NCBI GenBank assembly: GCA_012934845.2
Contig: WNNJ02000620.1
Coordinates: 27,823 to 91,822, forward strand
Direction of reading: 5' to 3'
Source of the DNA: Pomphorhynchus laevis
Taxonomy: Eukaryota > Acanthocephala > Palaeacanthocephala > Echinorhynchida > Pomphorhynchidae
Length of the DNA: 64,000 bases
The notes beneath the pieces are model-generated. The model saw only the letters and a program-made list of their open reading frames with translations. It searched no databases and was not told where the DNA came from. Below, one piece after another: positions 9,918 to 22,359 of this stretch. Positions within the stretch are counted from its first letter, which is position 1. Each line of letters opens with the position of its first letter. A program made the translations under genes and the position numbers.

Positions 9918-12445
9918 GGACATGTAAAAGAATAAGGAATTACGGAAACGCAGAACACAATACACAGTACGAGAATTGTCGAGAAAAGGAAGGTTGAGAA
10001 ATAAAGGGGTATGAGAAGTTATAAGGCGAAAAGCAATGATAAGAAGACGAATTTGAACACGACAATAAATGGTAGGCCAATCAAGAGAAACAAGATAGTG
10101 GGATGTATGATCAAAACGACGAAGACGGAGGAGAACTCGGACGGCAGCGTTGATGATGCGTTGTAAAGGAAGAAGAGTGGATTTAGGTGAGTTGGAAAAT
10201 AGACTAAGACAGTAATCAAGTATTGAGAAAAGAAGAGAAGATATGAGAGTCATACAAGAAGGGAAATCGATCAATCTACAAACTTGACGGAGATCGCGGA
10301 GTATCAAGGTAGATGAGCGTACTTTATCACTAACGAAAGGTTTAAGTGAAAGTCGGTTGTCGAAATGAAAGCCTAGGAAAACGAGATTATCAACGATAGG
10401 AAGAATTGTAGAATTTAATGATACGAAGGGAGGTTCGAAGCCGAGGCGTCGAGGTAGGATCCACATAATTTTGGATTTATCAGGATTCAGAGAAAGGCGA
10501 AGGGAAGAAAGATGATTGGAAATTGAGACAAGACAGTCGGAAGCAGAAACACTAAGATCGTGAATACGATAAACAGGTGCATGAGCATAGATGAGAATGT
10601 CATCAGCATATTGCATAACATGGAAGTTAAATGTATGAGAAATCGAAGACAAATCACCGAGAAGAGAGAAAAGCATAGGGCTTAATACGGAGCCTTGTGG
10701 AACACCGGACGGAATGGACGAAGGTTGGGAGAGAGAAAAGTTAGAATAGACGCGAAAAGTACGTTTCGATAAATATGAAGAAAATCAAGCCACAGAGGGT
10801 AAAGAGAAGCCTATAATCATGACGAAGGACGATGTAGAAGAATCGAGTGATCGACGATGTCAAAAGCAGACGATAGATCAAGAGAAACTATGACACTACA
10901 TAATTTATGATCGCGCGAGATGAGTAAGTCATTATAAACTTTAAGACAGGCAATTTCAGTAGAGTGATTAGAGCGAAAAGCGGCTTGGAAGGGAGGAAAC
11001 AAGTTAGAGGAAAAGAGATATGTATTAACTTGCTTGAGAACGAGACGCTCAAGGAGTTTAGAGAGGCTTGGGAGAAGTGAGATTGGACGGTTCGAAGATG
11101 GTAGTGAGGAGTCGAAAGATTGCTTTTTGATGAGAGGACGAACAGTGGCGCATTTCCAGATGGAAAGAAATGTACGGCTACGGATGGACGAGTTGAACAA
11201 TGTGGTTAGGAAGGGTGAGATAGAGGAGCAGATATTTTTAAGCAAGTGAGTGGGAATTGGGTCAGAAGGAGAGGTTTTATTAGGTAATGACAGCAGAACC
11301 GAAGAAACTTCATCAGACGAAACGGGAAGAAGGTGGAATAGTTCTGGGAGGGAAGTATTTAAAGAGAAGAGTGGGTACAAGGGGGCTATGGGTAGTAGGG
11401 AAAGTAAATTAGATAGCTTAGTTTGTAGATAAGAAGAAAATTCATCAGGATTTATATTACAAGAAGTAGATGATCGTGAAAGAATTGAGTTTAAGATTTT
11501 CCAATGAGATTTAAAGTTGGAAGATGATTCGAGTTGATTTCGCCAAAAGATAGTACGTTTAGTACGTTTAAGAATAAGATGTGAACGGCGTAGAGAAAAG
11601 TAGGAATCACGGAGATTTGGAAGGAGTTAGTTGGGAGAACGTTTAAGTCGACTCCGACGCTTTCAACGCAAGCGCTGAAAGCGTCGGAGTCGACTGGGCA
11701 AAAGTTTATTGATGATAGACATAAGTTCAGAATCAAACACAATGCAGAGATCATCGGGAGAGAGATAGTTAAGAGGAAGTGAAAAAAGTGAAGAATTGAG
11801 TAAGGATGTGCAGAGAATAGGGATATCGAGAAGTTTCCAGGGTCGACTTGGTGTGGATAATGGTGGAAGCGGTGAAGGAGGATATGGACGAGTAAGAGTA
11901 AGAGTGACAAGGAAATGATCGGACAAACCAGGATCAGTAATTGACAAGGAAGTATATTCATTGAAGCAGTTAGGGACAGCAATGATGTCGAGAGCACCGC
12001 CGAGAATATGAGTTGGGCTTGTTGAAAGTAATTTATAGTTAAAATCAGAAAAAAAGATTAGTTAAAGTGATAGAGTCAGAGTCAGCTGGGCGATCAAGAC
12101 GAATGTGAAAGTCACCGAGAACAAAAGAAGGAGTATAAGACAATGAACAGTGAGACGTTAGATCTGCAAGGTCGTTAAAGAAGATACGTGATGGGGCAAC
12201 TGAACCTGGACGGTATACAATCACAAGTTCCAGAGGGAAAGGAGTTGATAATCTGCATATGAGTAATTCGAACGAGGTGTAACGGATGTTAACGTTTATT
12301 TTACGTAAAGACAATGAGTGACGAGCAATGGCAACAATACCGCCATGGTTAGAAGCAGTAGATGTATGAGAGGCAATTGGACGAGCTGATTCAACTAAAG
12401 AACAATCAGAGCGGCATAGACGACGAATAGCAAGATCGTCGGAGG

Positions 12446-13590
12446 ACTATTGACACAGCACTGGAATAATCGAGGTCACTCAGAATTTGTCAGCCATTTC
12501 TGACAGGCAGAAGTGCTGAAGAATGTTTTGAAGAGGAACATTCTATATTTAAATCTTTGAGAGATGAAGAAAGTATCAAGGTAAAGGAAAAGTTCAGTAC
12601 TCTGCAAGACAAGCTATCTCTTGAAGTTAGAGTCGCGTTGAAATTTGCCAGTGAGAAGGGTGCATCATCATGGCTGCGTACGCCCTATCTGAACGATAAA
12701 GAAAGTCGCATGAAGCTGCAGAGAGTTTCGAGACGCGATATCGGTGCGATATAACAGTCTGCCGTCAGACAGCTTCACCGTGTGCTCATGTGGAGAGACA
12801 TTGACATGTCACATGCACTGTCCTGTCCAACTGGGGGACTCCCCACTATTAGGCATAATATAATTCGAGATATTATTGCCGAAACGCTAACCGAAATCTG
12901 ACATGATGTTGGAGTAGAGCCTGTGCTACAACCGGTTTATCCAAATATTATCTTTGAAGCTGGGATTACCACACGTGATCCTGATGCGCGATTAAATGTG
13001 GTTGTGAGTGGTTTGTTTGGCACACGTCTAGAGCGTTCCTTTTTGGGCATTTACATATTCAATACATTAGCTCCTTCAAATGCCAGTACCGTATCATCAT
13101 ACGAATATCATGAAAGACAGAAATCAAGGAAATATATTGAAAGGGTACAATTTGTCGAACGCTCATATTTCGTTATGTTAATTATACCATCAATTGAGGG
13201 AATGAGAACTCAGGCTACTGCGGTTCTAAAGATCATCGCAAAGAAACTGGCAGACAAGCGCAATGATCAGTACTCTGTTTGTATGGCAAGATCAGATCTC
13301 GTCTATCCATGTCACTGACCAAATCTGCTTCGATGTCCTTAAAAGCAAGCCGCTCTGCGTATCGTCGCCCGGATAGAATGGTTAACTCTATCATCTCGTC
13401 AAATTGGTGATGGGCCGATCGCAATCCACGGATACATAACAATAACAATGTAACATATTTTTTGAGGCCCATTTGAGGGAACCTAATATTGTGGCTGTTG
13501 TATACTAACTTTTTTATATTAAAAATAGCATATAAAAAATCACTACTATCATAGTGATTCAATCGCTGTGGCATGTGGGTTTATTAAAGC
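12446..13590 (+). pseudogene. REL-endonuclease LINE element C, 3' part (zinc motif, endonuclease, 3' UTR)
   Basis: Continuation of element C beyond the family L insertion. Frames 12557-12754 (LKFASEKGASSWL), a region with CSCGETLTCHMHCPTG (degraded CCHC motif) near 12790, and 12923-13318 with DPDARLNVVVSGLFG and ERSFLGIYIFN, matching the endonuclease of elements A and B. Broken in several places. The 3' UTR keeps the box GAGGCCCATTTGAGGGAACC at about 13463-13482, shared with element B. A small hairpin AATCACTACTATCATAGTGATT follows near 13540. Confidence 0.8.
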
Positions 13591-13995
13591 ATGAATTTAG
13601 TCATTTCTCACTGAATTAAGTAATAAAATATAATTTAAAATAGGAAATGTACAAATTATTATCATTTCGACAAACAGACGAGCAAAGCTCATAGTTGCAC
13701 AGTTAAAAAAGAATAAGTAAAGAAAAAAAGAAAGACTCACAAACAAAAGTCAAAAAAGTTCATGTTCGAATGCTGAAACCGATCTTGAGTTGACAATTTA
13801 TTCACTTAATCGGTTTCACTTACCTACGATTCGGTGTTTAAATTGTACAATTTTGCAGTGTATAACTCGGCGATGGGCTAAAGTAAAATTGTGTCAACGC
13901 AAAGCCCGACTTTTCCGAACAGTCATCAATTCTCTTAAGACGTGATTTCCCTTGTGTAAAGCTTCCCATGTTGAACACATTTCTCACCGAAACCG
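13591..13995. other. Spacer between element C and a CR1-like fragment
   Basis: No open frame of note and no recognised motif. It may include the decayed inner edge of the minus-strand CR1-like segment that becomes recognisable from about 14.0 kb. Confidence 0.4.
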
Positions 13996-14003
13996 AAGGT
14001 CAC

Positions 14004-15412
14004 TTATAGAAACCATACCAAGTTTTTTAGCCTTTCATTATAAGGTAAGGCTTTAACTGAATTTACGAGCTTCGTTGCCCGGCAACGAAACTCGTAAATG
14101 TGTTTATTTTTATTGTTGAAATTAGCATAATTGAATACGGATTTGGGATTATGAATTGCCATTTGAGCAATTTTCTCTTCAAATTGACATTGTTTGAAGC
14201 GTTTAAGAAATGTGAACCGATTTCTGACCTCTTTATACCTACAGTAATCAATACTATTATTAGAAAACAACTGGAATTTCATTTTTTTAATTTTAAAGCA
14301 TTCTTTAACTCTTTGTCAAACCAAGGTTTATGGTGTATACGATTTGCAACGGTTTTACGGGGCGAAAATCGTATGAGTAATTCCTTAAGGGTGGCTTCTA
14401 ACTGATAGCATGCCTTATCAACCCCAACATAAAACGGACTGAGCCATGAAATACTTAATAGATTCTGACGCACAAGTTCGAAGTTAGTTTTAAAATAATT
14501 TAAAGAATTCTGTTGTAATCTACAAGCTGAAGGACGTGTAAAATCTGAGTAGAAATTGAGAACACAGTGATCTGACCTACCCAAAGGATCGGAATGCGTA
14601 ACTTTGTGTATAATGTATTTATTCGATGTTAGACAAATATCAAGTAGCGATTGATTTTCTTGGGAAAATCGGGTAAATTTTGAAACATGTTGGGTAAGGT
14701 TTAGCGAGTTAATCATATCAAGAAATAATGATGTGGACGGACTGCACACCGAAGATGTGTAGGTGTTTCAATCTACTGTCGCTAAGTTGAAATCACCAAC
14801 TATAAAAAGATTTGGTTTGGAACCAAACTCTAGAATGTAATCGATCAAGCAACAAACATCTGAAGTGGGATTGCGATAGATTAAGCCTAAAGTCACTGAA
14901 CCAAGGGTAGGAAGAGACACACTATCCCACAATAACTCGATTCCATCGGACGCTAGTACATCTAGCAATTTAAATACTAAACTATTATGCACGTAGAGAA
15001 TCACTCCACCATCCTTTCAGATAGATCTGTCAACTCGATAAGATGTATAATTTTCAATCCAGATCTCAGCATCAGTAATTCTATCATAAAGTCATGTTTC
15101 AATAATAGCAACTAATAGCGGATGCGAATTCTCAATGCGGAGTTTTAATTCGTCAATTTTTGGAAGATGACTACGGGCGTTCGTATATAATAACAAACAT
15201 TCTAAGCTTAAGGGTATAGTCTGCTGAGGCAACGATATCGGTATGCATGACTGATAATCCTCGCTACGTCGCTCAAGAGCCGACCACAATGAGGAAGAAT
15301 AATGGACAATATTTCTTAAACATTTATTATGCACATATAAAATATTTGAAATTACCAATGACTTCTGAGCGACGGAGGAAGGATTGAATGATCTACCTGT
15401 AGATGCATCCAA
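14004..15412 (-). pseudogene. CR1-like LINE ORF2: APE endonuclease and linker, inverted 5' half
   Basis: Minus-strand frames in order: 15092-15412 (LLLYTNARSHLPKIDEL), 14768-15004 (LGLIYRNP, VGDFN), 14279-14749 (GRSDHCVLNFYSDF, HKPWFDKELKNALK) and 14004-14282 (linker before RT). GDFN and SDH are apurinic-endonuclease signatures of CR1 and L2 LINEs. Stops separate the frames. RT does not follow on this strand. The RT half instead appears on the plus strand starting near 16625, immediately beyond this element's own 5' end. Confidence 0.75.
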
Positions 15413-16690
15413 TGTATTTGAGTCTTCCTCCGCACAACCTGGAAATTTCGAATTGTCAAGTTTGACTCACCTGCTTCAATACGAGACTTCAAACATTGTT
15501 TAGCTTCACGTAAATGCTTACGTTCATTCACGTCGAGATCTTTTAACAATCTTGCAGACGAACCTTGGAGACGATAAGAGTTCTTAAAGATGGTTTTAAC
15601 GGCTTTTGGATATGTCAGAATGGCTTTTAGCAGTCTAGGACGATCGTTTATTTTCCTCCCTATGCGGAATAAAGCAACTATTTTAATACTAGATAATATA
15701 TCTTCTGGGGATTGTGCCAAAACGATCATGAGAATACTACGTACCTTCGACAAATCTTCATTTAGTCGGTTTTGGATATTGACAGAGCTTGATTCCGACA
15801 CATTGGCGAAAATAATATAACACAAAGGATCATGCTGTTTACGCAGTTGTGAGAAAGTAGACATTTGCTGCACCGGAGAACTCGCTCTAGAGGCATTCAT
15901 TGATTGAGATGATATGAGATGAGCTTCCTTAATGTGCTCGTTTACGCTCTCTTTATGCAGAACCACACTGCCATTACTAGTAGCTGAGTTCTGTATATCA
16001 TCATTGCCTGTGTGATTGTTGACAGTCAGCGTTCGTTCATTTTCTGTTTGACGAACAGTATACGATTTTAAGTGACCTCTCTTCCAGATACGAACAGGAG
16101 TGAAACCCGTAACTGACGCTGTAGTCTTGCTAACTGCATGTGGGTATCGATGTGCATTTGGATCGATATCTGCATTATTGAATGCAGACCTCACCCACCA
16201 CCTCAGGTAACTTATGCTGTATTTTTCGTTGTAAATTTACCTCAGATGCACTAGAGAGAATACTATTCTGTAGCATAGTTACGATCTCCTTAAGCTCTGA
16301 CACCATTTTAATATTATTTTGTAATTTTTCCTCAAGAATAGTGTTCCATTCACAATTACGAGCTGCACACACCACAACAAAATTTACCGGATTATAGTAC
16401 TTTAATATCATCCGCTTTAACATTAATTTTAGACCATATGTTACAATTCACAGAGCAACATGCCACCTCTATCTCTACATATTGGTCATTAACAGGACTT
16501 GCGAAACATTGGCTTTTAACTTGCTTCTTACACTTTTTCCACACCCTATTCAATATTTTATCTAATAAACAGCATGGGTTTTGAAAACATAACTCCACTT
16601 CAACTAATCTAACATTAGCACGCGAAAGCTGGACCGGTTTTGTCGAACAGGGGGTGCCGGTTGATGTCGTCTTTATTGATATGTCCAAAG
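15352..16690 (-). pseudogene. CR1-like LINE ORF1 (nucleic-acid binding, PHD-like N-terminus)
   Basis: Main frame 15352-16194 (280 codons), preceded by frames 16175-16423 and 16392-16688, so it is frameshifted at the N-terminus. The C-terminal half (CYIIFANVSESS, VALFRIGRK, RPRLLKAIL, LRGSSARLL-like QGSSARLLKDL, NFQVVRRKT) is the conserved CR1 ORF1 domain also seen at 28.5 and 31.2 kb. The N-terminus has spaced Cys (CCSVNC, VVCAARNC) like the PHD-type zinc finger of CR1 ORF1. It overlaps the start of ORF2. Confidence 0.7.
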
Positions 16691-17773
16691 CTTTTGATCG
16701 GGTCGTTCATTCAGTTTTACTGTGGAAACTTGGAAATTATGGATTCTCAAAGCACGTTTGTCTTTGGATACGTGAATTCTTGAGTAGACGTTCCTTTGCT
16801 GTGCGAGTTGGTGTCTTTGTTTTAATGGTTTTATCTCACTCAAGTTGTTCCTCAATGCTGTATCCTTAGTCCCACTTTGTTTAATATCTACATCAACGAA
16901 ATCGCTGAATATGTTACATGCCAGTGCCTATTATACGTTGATGACACGAAACTGTGGTGCCCTTTATTTCGTGGTTGTTCTAGCTCTCCCCTACTACAAG
17001 CAGATTTGAATAAAGTTAGTAGTTGGTGTTCATCACACGGCTTAGTAATCAATGTTACTAAATGTCGACATATGAGAATTTGTCAATCCCGATTACCTTC
17101 CCCTTCTTATCAATTCAGCTCAACAGTTATCGAATCAGTAAATCACTTTACTGATCTAGGTGTTGTTATCTCCTCCAATTTAAAATCTCGTCTTCATTCT
17201 TCTACGATTATTGCAAAATGCCGTAGAATTTTAGGATTTCTTCATCGAAACGTTAGACGACTTGAGCCAAAGGCTTTACGCATTGTATATTCGAGTCTCT
17301 TAAAATCACATATGCTCTATGCATCTCACGCGACACACCCTCAACTGAAATCAGAATTGAGTGAATTCGACAACATTTCGAGAAGAGCCACGCACTTGGT
17401 TCCGGCAACTCGCTCCATTCATTATCCAGTTAGACGAGAGAGGTTGGGTATACGATCTATTGAATGCGATCTGTTGATTGCAGATCTTACACTAGTGTGG
17501 ATGTTGCTGCGCGTGCCTAACCATCCGTGTAAGCAGCTATTCTGTCTTCGTGAATCCTCAATGTTACGTGGACACGAGCTATGTTTGAAGCATGGCTCAA
17601 AGCATCGAACAAATTGCACGACAGTGATGGATCGCGTCTGTAAACGATGGAATGGATTATCACCTAGTGTAATCAACAGCTCTTCTGCTGTGCAATTCAA
17701 AGAACGCCTAAAGCTTGACCTCGTAACTCTTGATGTTTTTTACGTTTTTTCTGTTTTTTTTTATTCGATGTGA
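16625..17773 (+). pseudogene. CR1-like LINE ORF2: RT and C-terminal domain, plus-strand 3' half
   Basis: Frame 16654-16869 holds VVFIDMSKAFDRVVHS, and after one frameshift 16877-17773 (298 codons) holds LLYVDDTKLW (catalytic DD), GLVINVTKCRHMRI, LGVVISSNLKSR and the C-terminal tail VCKRWNGLSPSV. The first third of RT is missing. It adjoins the inverted ORF1/endonuclease half head-to-head at about 16.62 kb. ORF1 and endonuclease on minus plus RT on plus together are what twin priming would give if both halves are one insertion. Confidence 0.75.
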
Positions 17774-17789
17774 TGCTTCCTTACGAGCT

Positions 17790-18060
17790 TCAGCTCCCTT
17801 GGAAGTCGACATATAATAATATTGTGAATATTGCATACACGAGCCGTTATTCTTAACTGGTCGGTTTGATATTATCCTCGTGTGGTTGTATGAATCCTAT
17901 CAGCATCACTGTACACTACAATCAGCGTGGGTGGACCTCATCAGCAGTTAGCCCACGCCTACATTTCGTGTTTCGGTCCATTTTCTGCTTCTGCTGATTC
18001 CTTGTCGCCGAAATGCTGGTTTATATTTGGCTTATATACCAAATTACACAATTAATGTGT
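17790..18060. other. Spacer with a hammerhead-like box pair on the minus strand
   Basis: No gene. On the minus strand, GGACC-GAAAC at 17970-17979 and CTGATGA-GGTCC at 17933-17944 face each other, giving a possible 5-bp stem II, in permuted order relative to the usual hammerhead. GCGTGGG/CCCACGC arms also surround the CTGATGA box. Confidence 0.4.
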
Positions 18061-18067
18061 TCTATAT

Positions 18068-18480
18068 TTGGTGTGGGCGGTAACTAATATTCGGATGAAC
18101 AACCGTAGAGCGGATATTAAAGCCTGTCGTATAAATGCAGATGGACTGGCATCACACCTCATTAAAAATCCAACACATGAAATTTCACTTGCAGTAATTG
18201 AGGGAAATATTCCCAACACTGCTAAAAGAAAGCGCAAGGAACTCTATTGGATAGCACAATTAAAGATCGCTAAACAGTGAAATGATAGGTGCACTGAAAT
18301 TGGTGAAGAACAACATTTAAGATGCTATCATATATTTATGCTGTTATATTTATATTTTTACAATTGTAGATATTATTTTCCTGAAGAAGGCCACTAGTTG
18401 GTCGAAAGCTTGAATAAAACGATATCTTTGTGTTTCCGGTTTGACTTAAAATCCGAGTATTAATATATACAAGTATCCGT
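18068..18480 (+). pseudogene. Penelope-like element 3' fragment (end of GIY-YIG domain and tail)
   Basis: Frame 18068-18280 starts in NNRRADIK, the same stretch as in the PLE at 22.5-24.5 kb, and ends in ELYWIAQLKIAK, the GIY-YIG domain C-terminus. It is followed at 18381-18409 by CTGAAGAAGGCCAC..TTGGTCGAAAG and TGAATAAA. 5'-truncated and inactive. Confidence 0.7.
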
Positions 18481-18750
18481 CAAAGGATCCCGGAGCTGAT
18501 TTGAATAAATAATCTAAACTATATATATATAGTTTGAGGTGGACTGCCGTTCGCGATCATAGTAGACCTTTAATCAATGTAAATATGAATAAATTCAAGT
18601 CCAGCGAAAAACAAGAATGATTTTGTCTTTTAAACGTTTCAACCCCGAGGGGTCTTCTTCAGTACAATCTACAACAGTATATAAATACATTGGTTTGTGA
18701 AATAACCACATTTAAACAAATTAATGATCACTAAATGTCAAAATACTTTT

Positions 18751-21303
18751 TCAAGGCACATCCCACCAGCGAAAAATGTGCTTATCTGTATTAACGCCTG
18801 GAGGTTGATCAGTATGTAGTCTTCCTATCCAACGTTGCTCTATCTGTCTTCTCTTACAGTCATTAGTGTCTACGTCAAGCAATTTATACGTAAAGGTGTG
18901 TTCACTTCCTTCAGTGATTGTATGAGCTGCTGCACCATCAGCCTTCAACCCAATTTTTATATGGTGACGTCTTTTAGTCAGCCTGTCTTTTAAGGGATGC
19001 TTTGTCTCTCCGACATACTGAGCTGCACATTCTCGACATTGAGCGAAATAAACACCTCCTGCAGTTTTACAGTTAGCCGATTTACCTAAATGATATTTCA
19101 AAGAGGTTGTGCTACTTTTTACGCTCTCTCCGCTATCAATGTCCTTACAACATTTACATCTCTTATTTTTGCACTGAGAAGTGTAATGTTTGTGTGGGTC
19201 AATGACTTTCTTTAATTTACTGCGCACAATAGTTGAGGCCACAGTTCTTTTCATTCGGAAGAATACCCGCGGTTTCTTTATCTTTGAGCCATAACGGAGA
19301 TTTGCCCTTTCCACAGCTTGCAATACGTCATGCTGCAGATGATCAAATGTAGGACAATAATCAGTCACAATAGTTGTCATTGGAATCTCTGCACGTGGCT
19401 TCTTCACTTCCATATTGATGGCGGATTTTATGATATTTGCAATCCATCTACGTGTATAACCTCTACCAATTAGATTGTTAAGTAGCTTATGCATATTCTC
19501 AATTTGTTTATATTTGGTGCTGCACAGTTTAATGATCCGTTGAGCTTCATTCATCACCAGGTTGCGCTTTGTCGCTTTCGGATGACAACTTTGTGAGTGT
19601 ATGTAGGTCGGTGTGAACGTCGGCTTTCGGTATATCTCATTCTCTATACTACCTCGTTGATTCCGGTTTATCTGTAGGTCCAAGAAGCAGACAGCATCAT
19701 CACTAGTAAACTCAAACTTGAGTGAGCCATTATTATTAAACGCATCTTTCACTATATTTACTGCTGAATCTGGATACATAAAGAAGATATCATCGATATA
19801 TCTTGAATACAATAGAGGCTTTGTATATAGTTTTTCGATGACTCTAGATTCATAAACATGCATGTAGATTATAGCATATGTGGGAGCCATTGGCGTCCCC
19901 ATAGCTGTACCTTTAATTTGCCGATACAATGAATCGTTAAATTCGAAAATGTTGTTGGTAAGTATAACTTTTACCGATTCTAATATAAATGTTATCATTT
20001 TCGAGGGCCATCCTGCATTTTCTATCGTAAATCGTAGTGCTTCAATGCCATCTTCATGTTCAATAGATGTGTACAAGGAGCAGACATCTGCTGTAACGAA
20101 TGTGTAATCAAATGGAGCGTTTGATCTAATTGAATCTAATCGGTCTAGAAATTGATTAGTACTAGCAATGTGTGAAGGAATTGTCCTCAACAACGGTTTT
20201 ATCAACGAATCGATATATCTGCTGAGTTTCTCAGTTGCAGTCCCATTGCTGCTGACAATAGGCCGACCTTGACATGGCGAGGATTGTTTATGAGTTTTTG
20301 GCAGCATATAAAACCTGCCAGCGGTTGGTTTATTCACAGTCAAGTTACGACCAGTTTCTTGTGTAATCACTTGTAAGCTGACATACTTCTCTATAAGGTC
20401 ACTGACATTCATTGTTGCATGTTCTAAGTCGGTTATTGTAGCTGATGTGTAAGCATCACTACACAGTTGTCGTTGTGCCTCGTTGATATAGTCAGTAGTC
20501 TGCCACACAACCGCTTCACCACCTTTGTCACTCGGCTTTATGACAACATCGTTCATCTCTCGTAATTGACGCAATGCTACCAAATGCTCCCTACTCAAGT
20601 TACATCTACCAGTGTTCGTACATTTAGGGTTAATGTATTTATCAAATAAACATTTCCCAATTGAATTAGTAGCTGCACTAGTTGGAGTTGTGCCGTCTTC
20701 GACGCTCATAGCTATACGTCTTATACCAGTGGCTAATTCGTATCGATCGTATTCTACAGGGGTAATTGCAAAGTTCAACCCTTTTTCTAGAACCTCTAGT
20801 TGTTGCCTTGTTAGATTCTTACTGCTGAGATTTGTCACAGTTGTAGTTGTATGGGCAATATCAACATCAGTAGATATTTGTTGTGCTTGACGTCGTTTGC
20901 GAATCCTTCTATTGCGATACCAGTTGCAAAGTTTCAGTTCAGCTGGAGACGTACTTACTCCATGTGTTCGTCTTAGTTTTTTACATTTTGCTCTTAGCAG
21001 AGTTTCCAATAGTAATTGGTCAGGTCGATGTGTACAATAAACATTCGCAATTTTGCTATAATAACACAGAAGTGTCCTCATAAGTTCAATCTCTGCACGA
21101 TGTAGTATTTTAGATTCAGCTTTTCGAATCGAAATTATACTTTCTAGATTTGTATTTTTACTGAACGGTGATAATCGTTGTTTAAGTCTAATTCCTTTCG
21201 GAATTATGTGGTTATTCCAACAGAACGACAAGAAATGAAGATGTGCGTAGATCGTTGACTGTTCTTGTTCCGGCAGGATCTTCTTTGAGACCTGATTATA
21301 TAT

Positions 21304-21333
<30 letters not shown>
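18751..21333 (-). CDS. Penelope-like reverse transcriptase with GIY-YIG endonuclease
   Basis: 860 codons with no internal stop. The N-terminal region is rich in basic residues (CKKLRRT..., RNRRIRKRRQ near 150). RT runs from LPKTHK (about 344) through FVTADVCSLYTSI (about 417, first catalytic Asp), GTAMGTPMAP (about 480) and RYIDDIFFM (about 509, catalytic DD) to FLDLQINR. A Cys cluster CKNKRCKCC follows near 710, then GVYFAQCRECAAQYVGET (about 761-775) as the GIY-YIG core with a further R..RRHHIK helix. RT copies the RNA and GIY-YIG cuts the target. The first ten codons (MIANGSPPQT) lie in the 3' end of the upstream tandem copy, so this start exists only because of the tandem. The first ATG within the unit proper would be further in. 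Confidence 0.85.
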
Positions 21334-22265
<932 letters not shown>

Positions 22266-22359
22266 GAGTTTATTGAGTTCAAGCTGCGTGCCTGGATCCA
22301 AAAGGATACGATTATATATTTAATAAATTGTAGAAAACAGGCAAAGACACATAATTTAT

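Larger units (their letters stand above)
6193..12445 (-). mobile_element. Family L LINE copy (older subfamily), 5'-truncated, carrying a nested LTR element
   Basis: Read on the minus strand: APE endonuclease pieces at 12045-12314 (VIYRPGS, VLGDFHIRLD) and 11491-11997 (SDHFLVTL), RT start at 10817-11380 (RPISLLPSLSKLLERL, SLDLSSAFDIVDH), RT end at 9925-10676 (MQYADDILIYAHAP), then the 3' hairpin GCGTGC-aaaat-GCACGC at about 6215-6235. Several frame breaks. The hairpin stem matches other copies while its loop differs, and the protein is clearly diverged, so this is a separate, older subfamily. It is flanked by the 6-bp duplication ACTATT and interrupted by the Gypsy element at 6439-9917. Confidence 0.85.

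Noticed and set aside
10817-11432. Plus-strand frames rich in Arg/Glu/Ser opposite family L
   Set aside because: Antisense of the family L RT. The same antisense frame (MINGDRSPSRREKSRGPRTEPC type) recurs opposite every copy.
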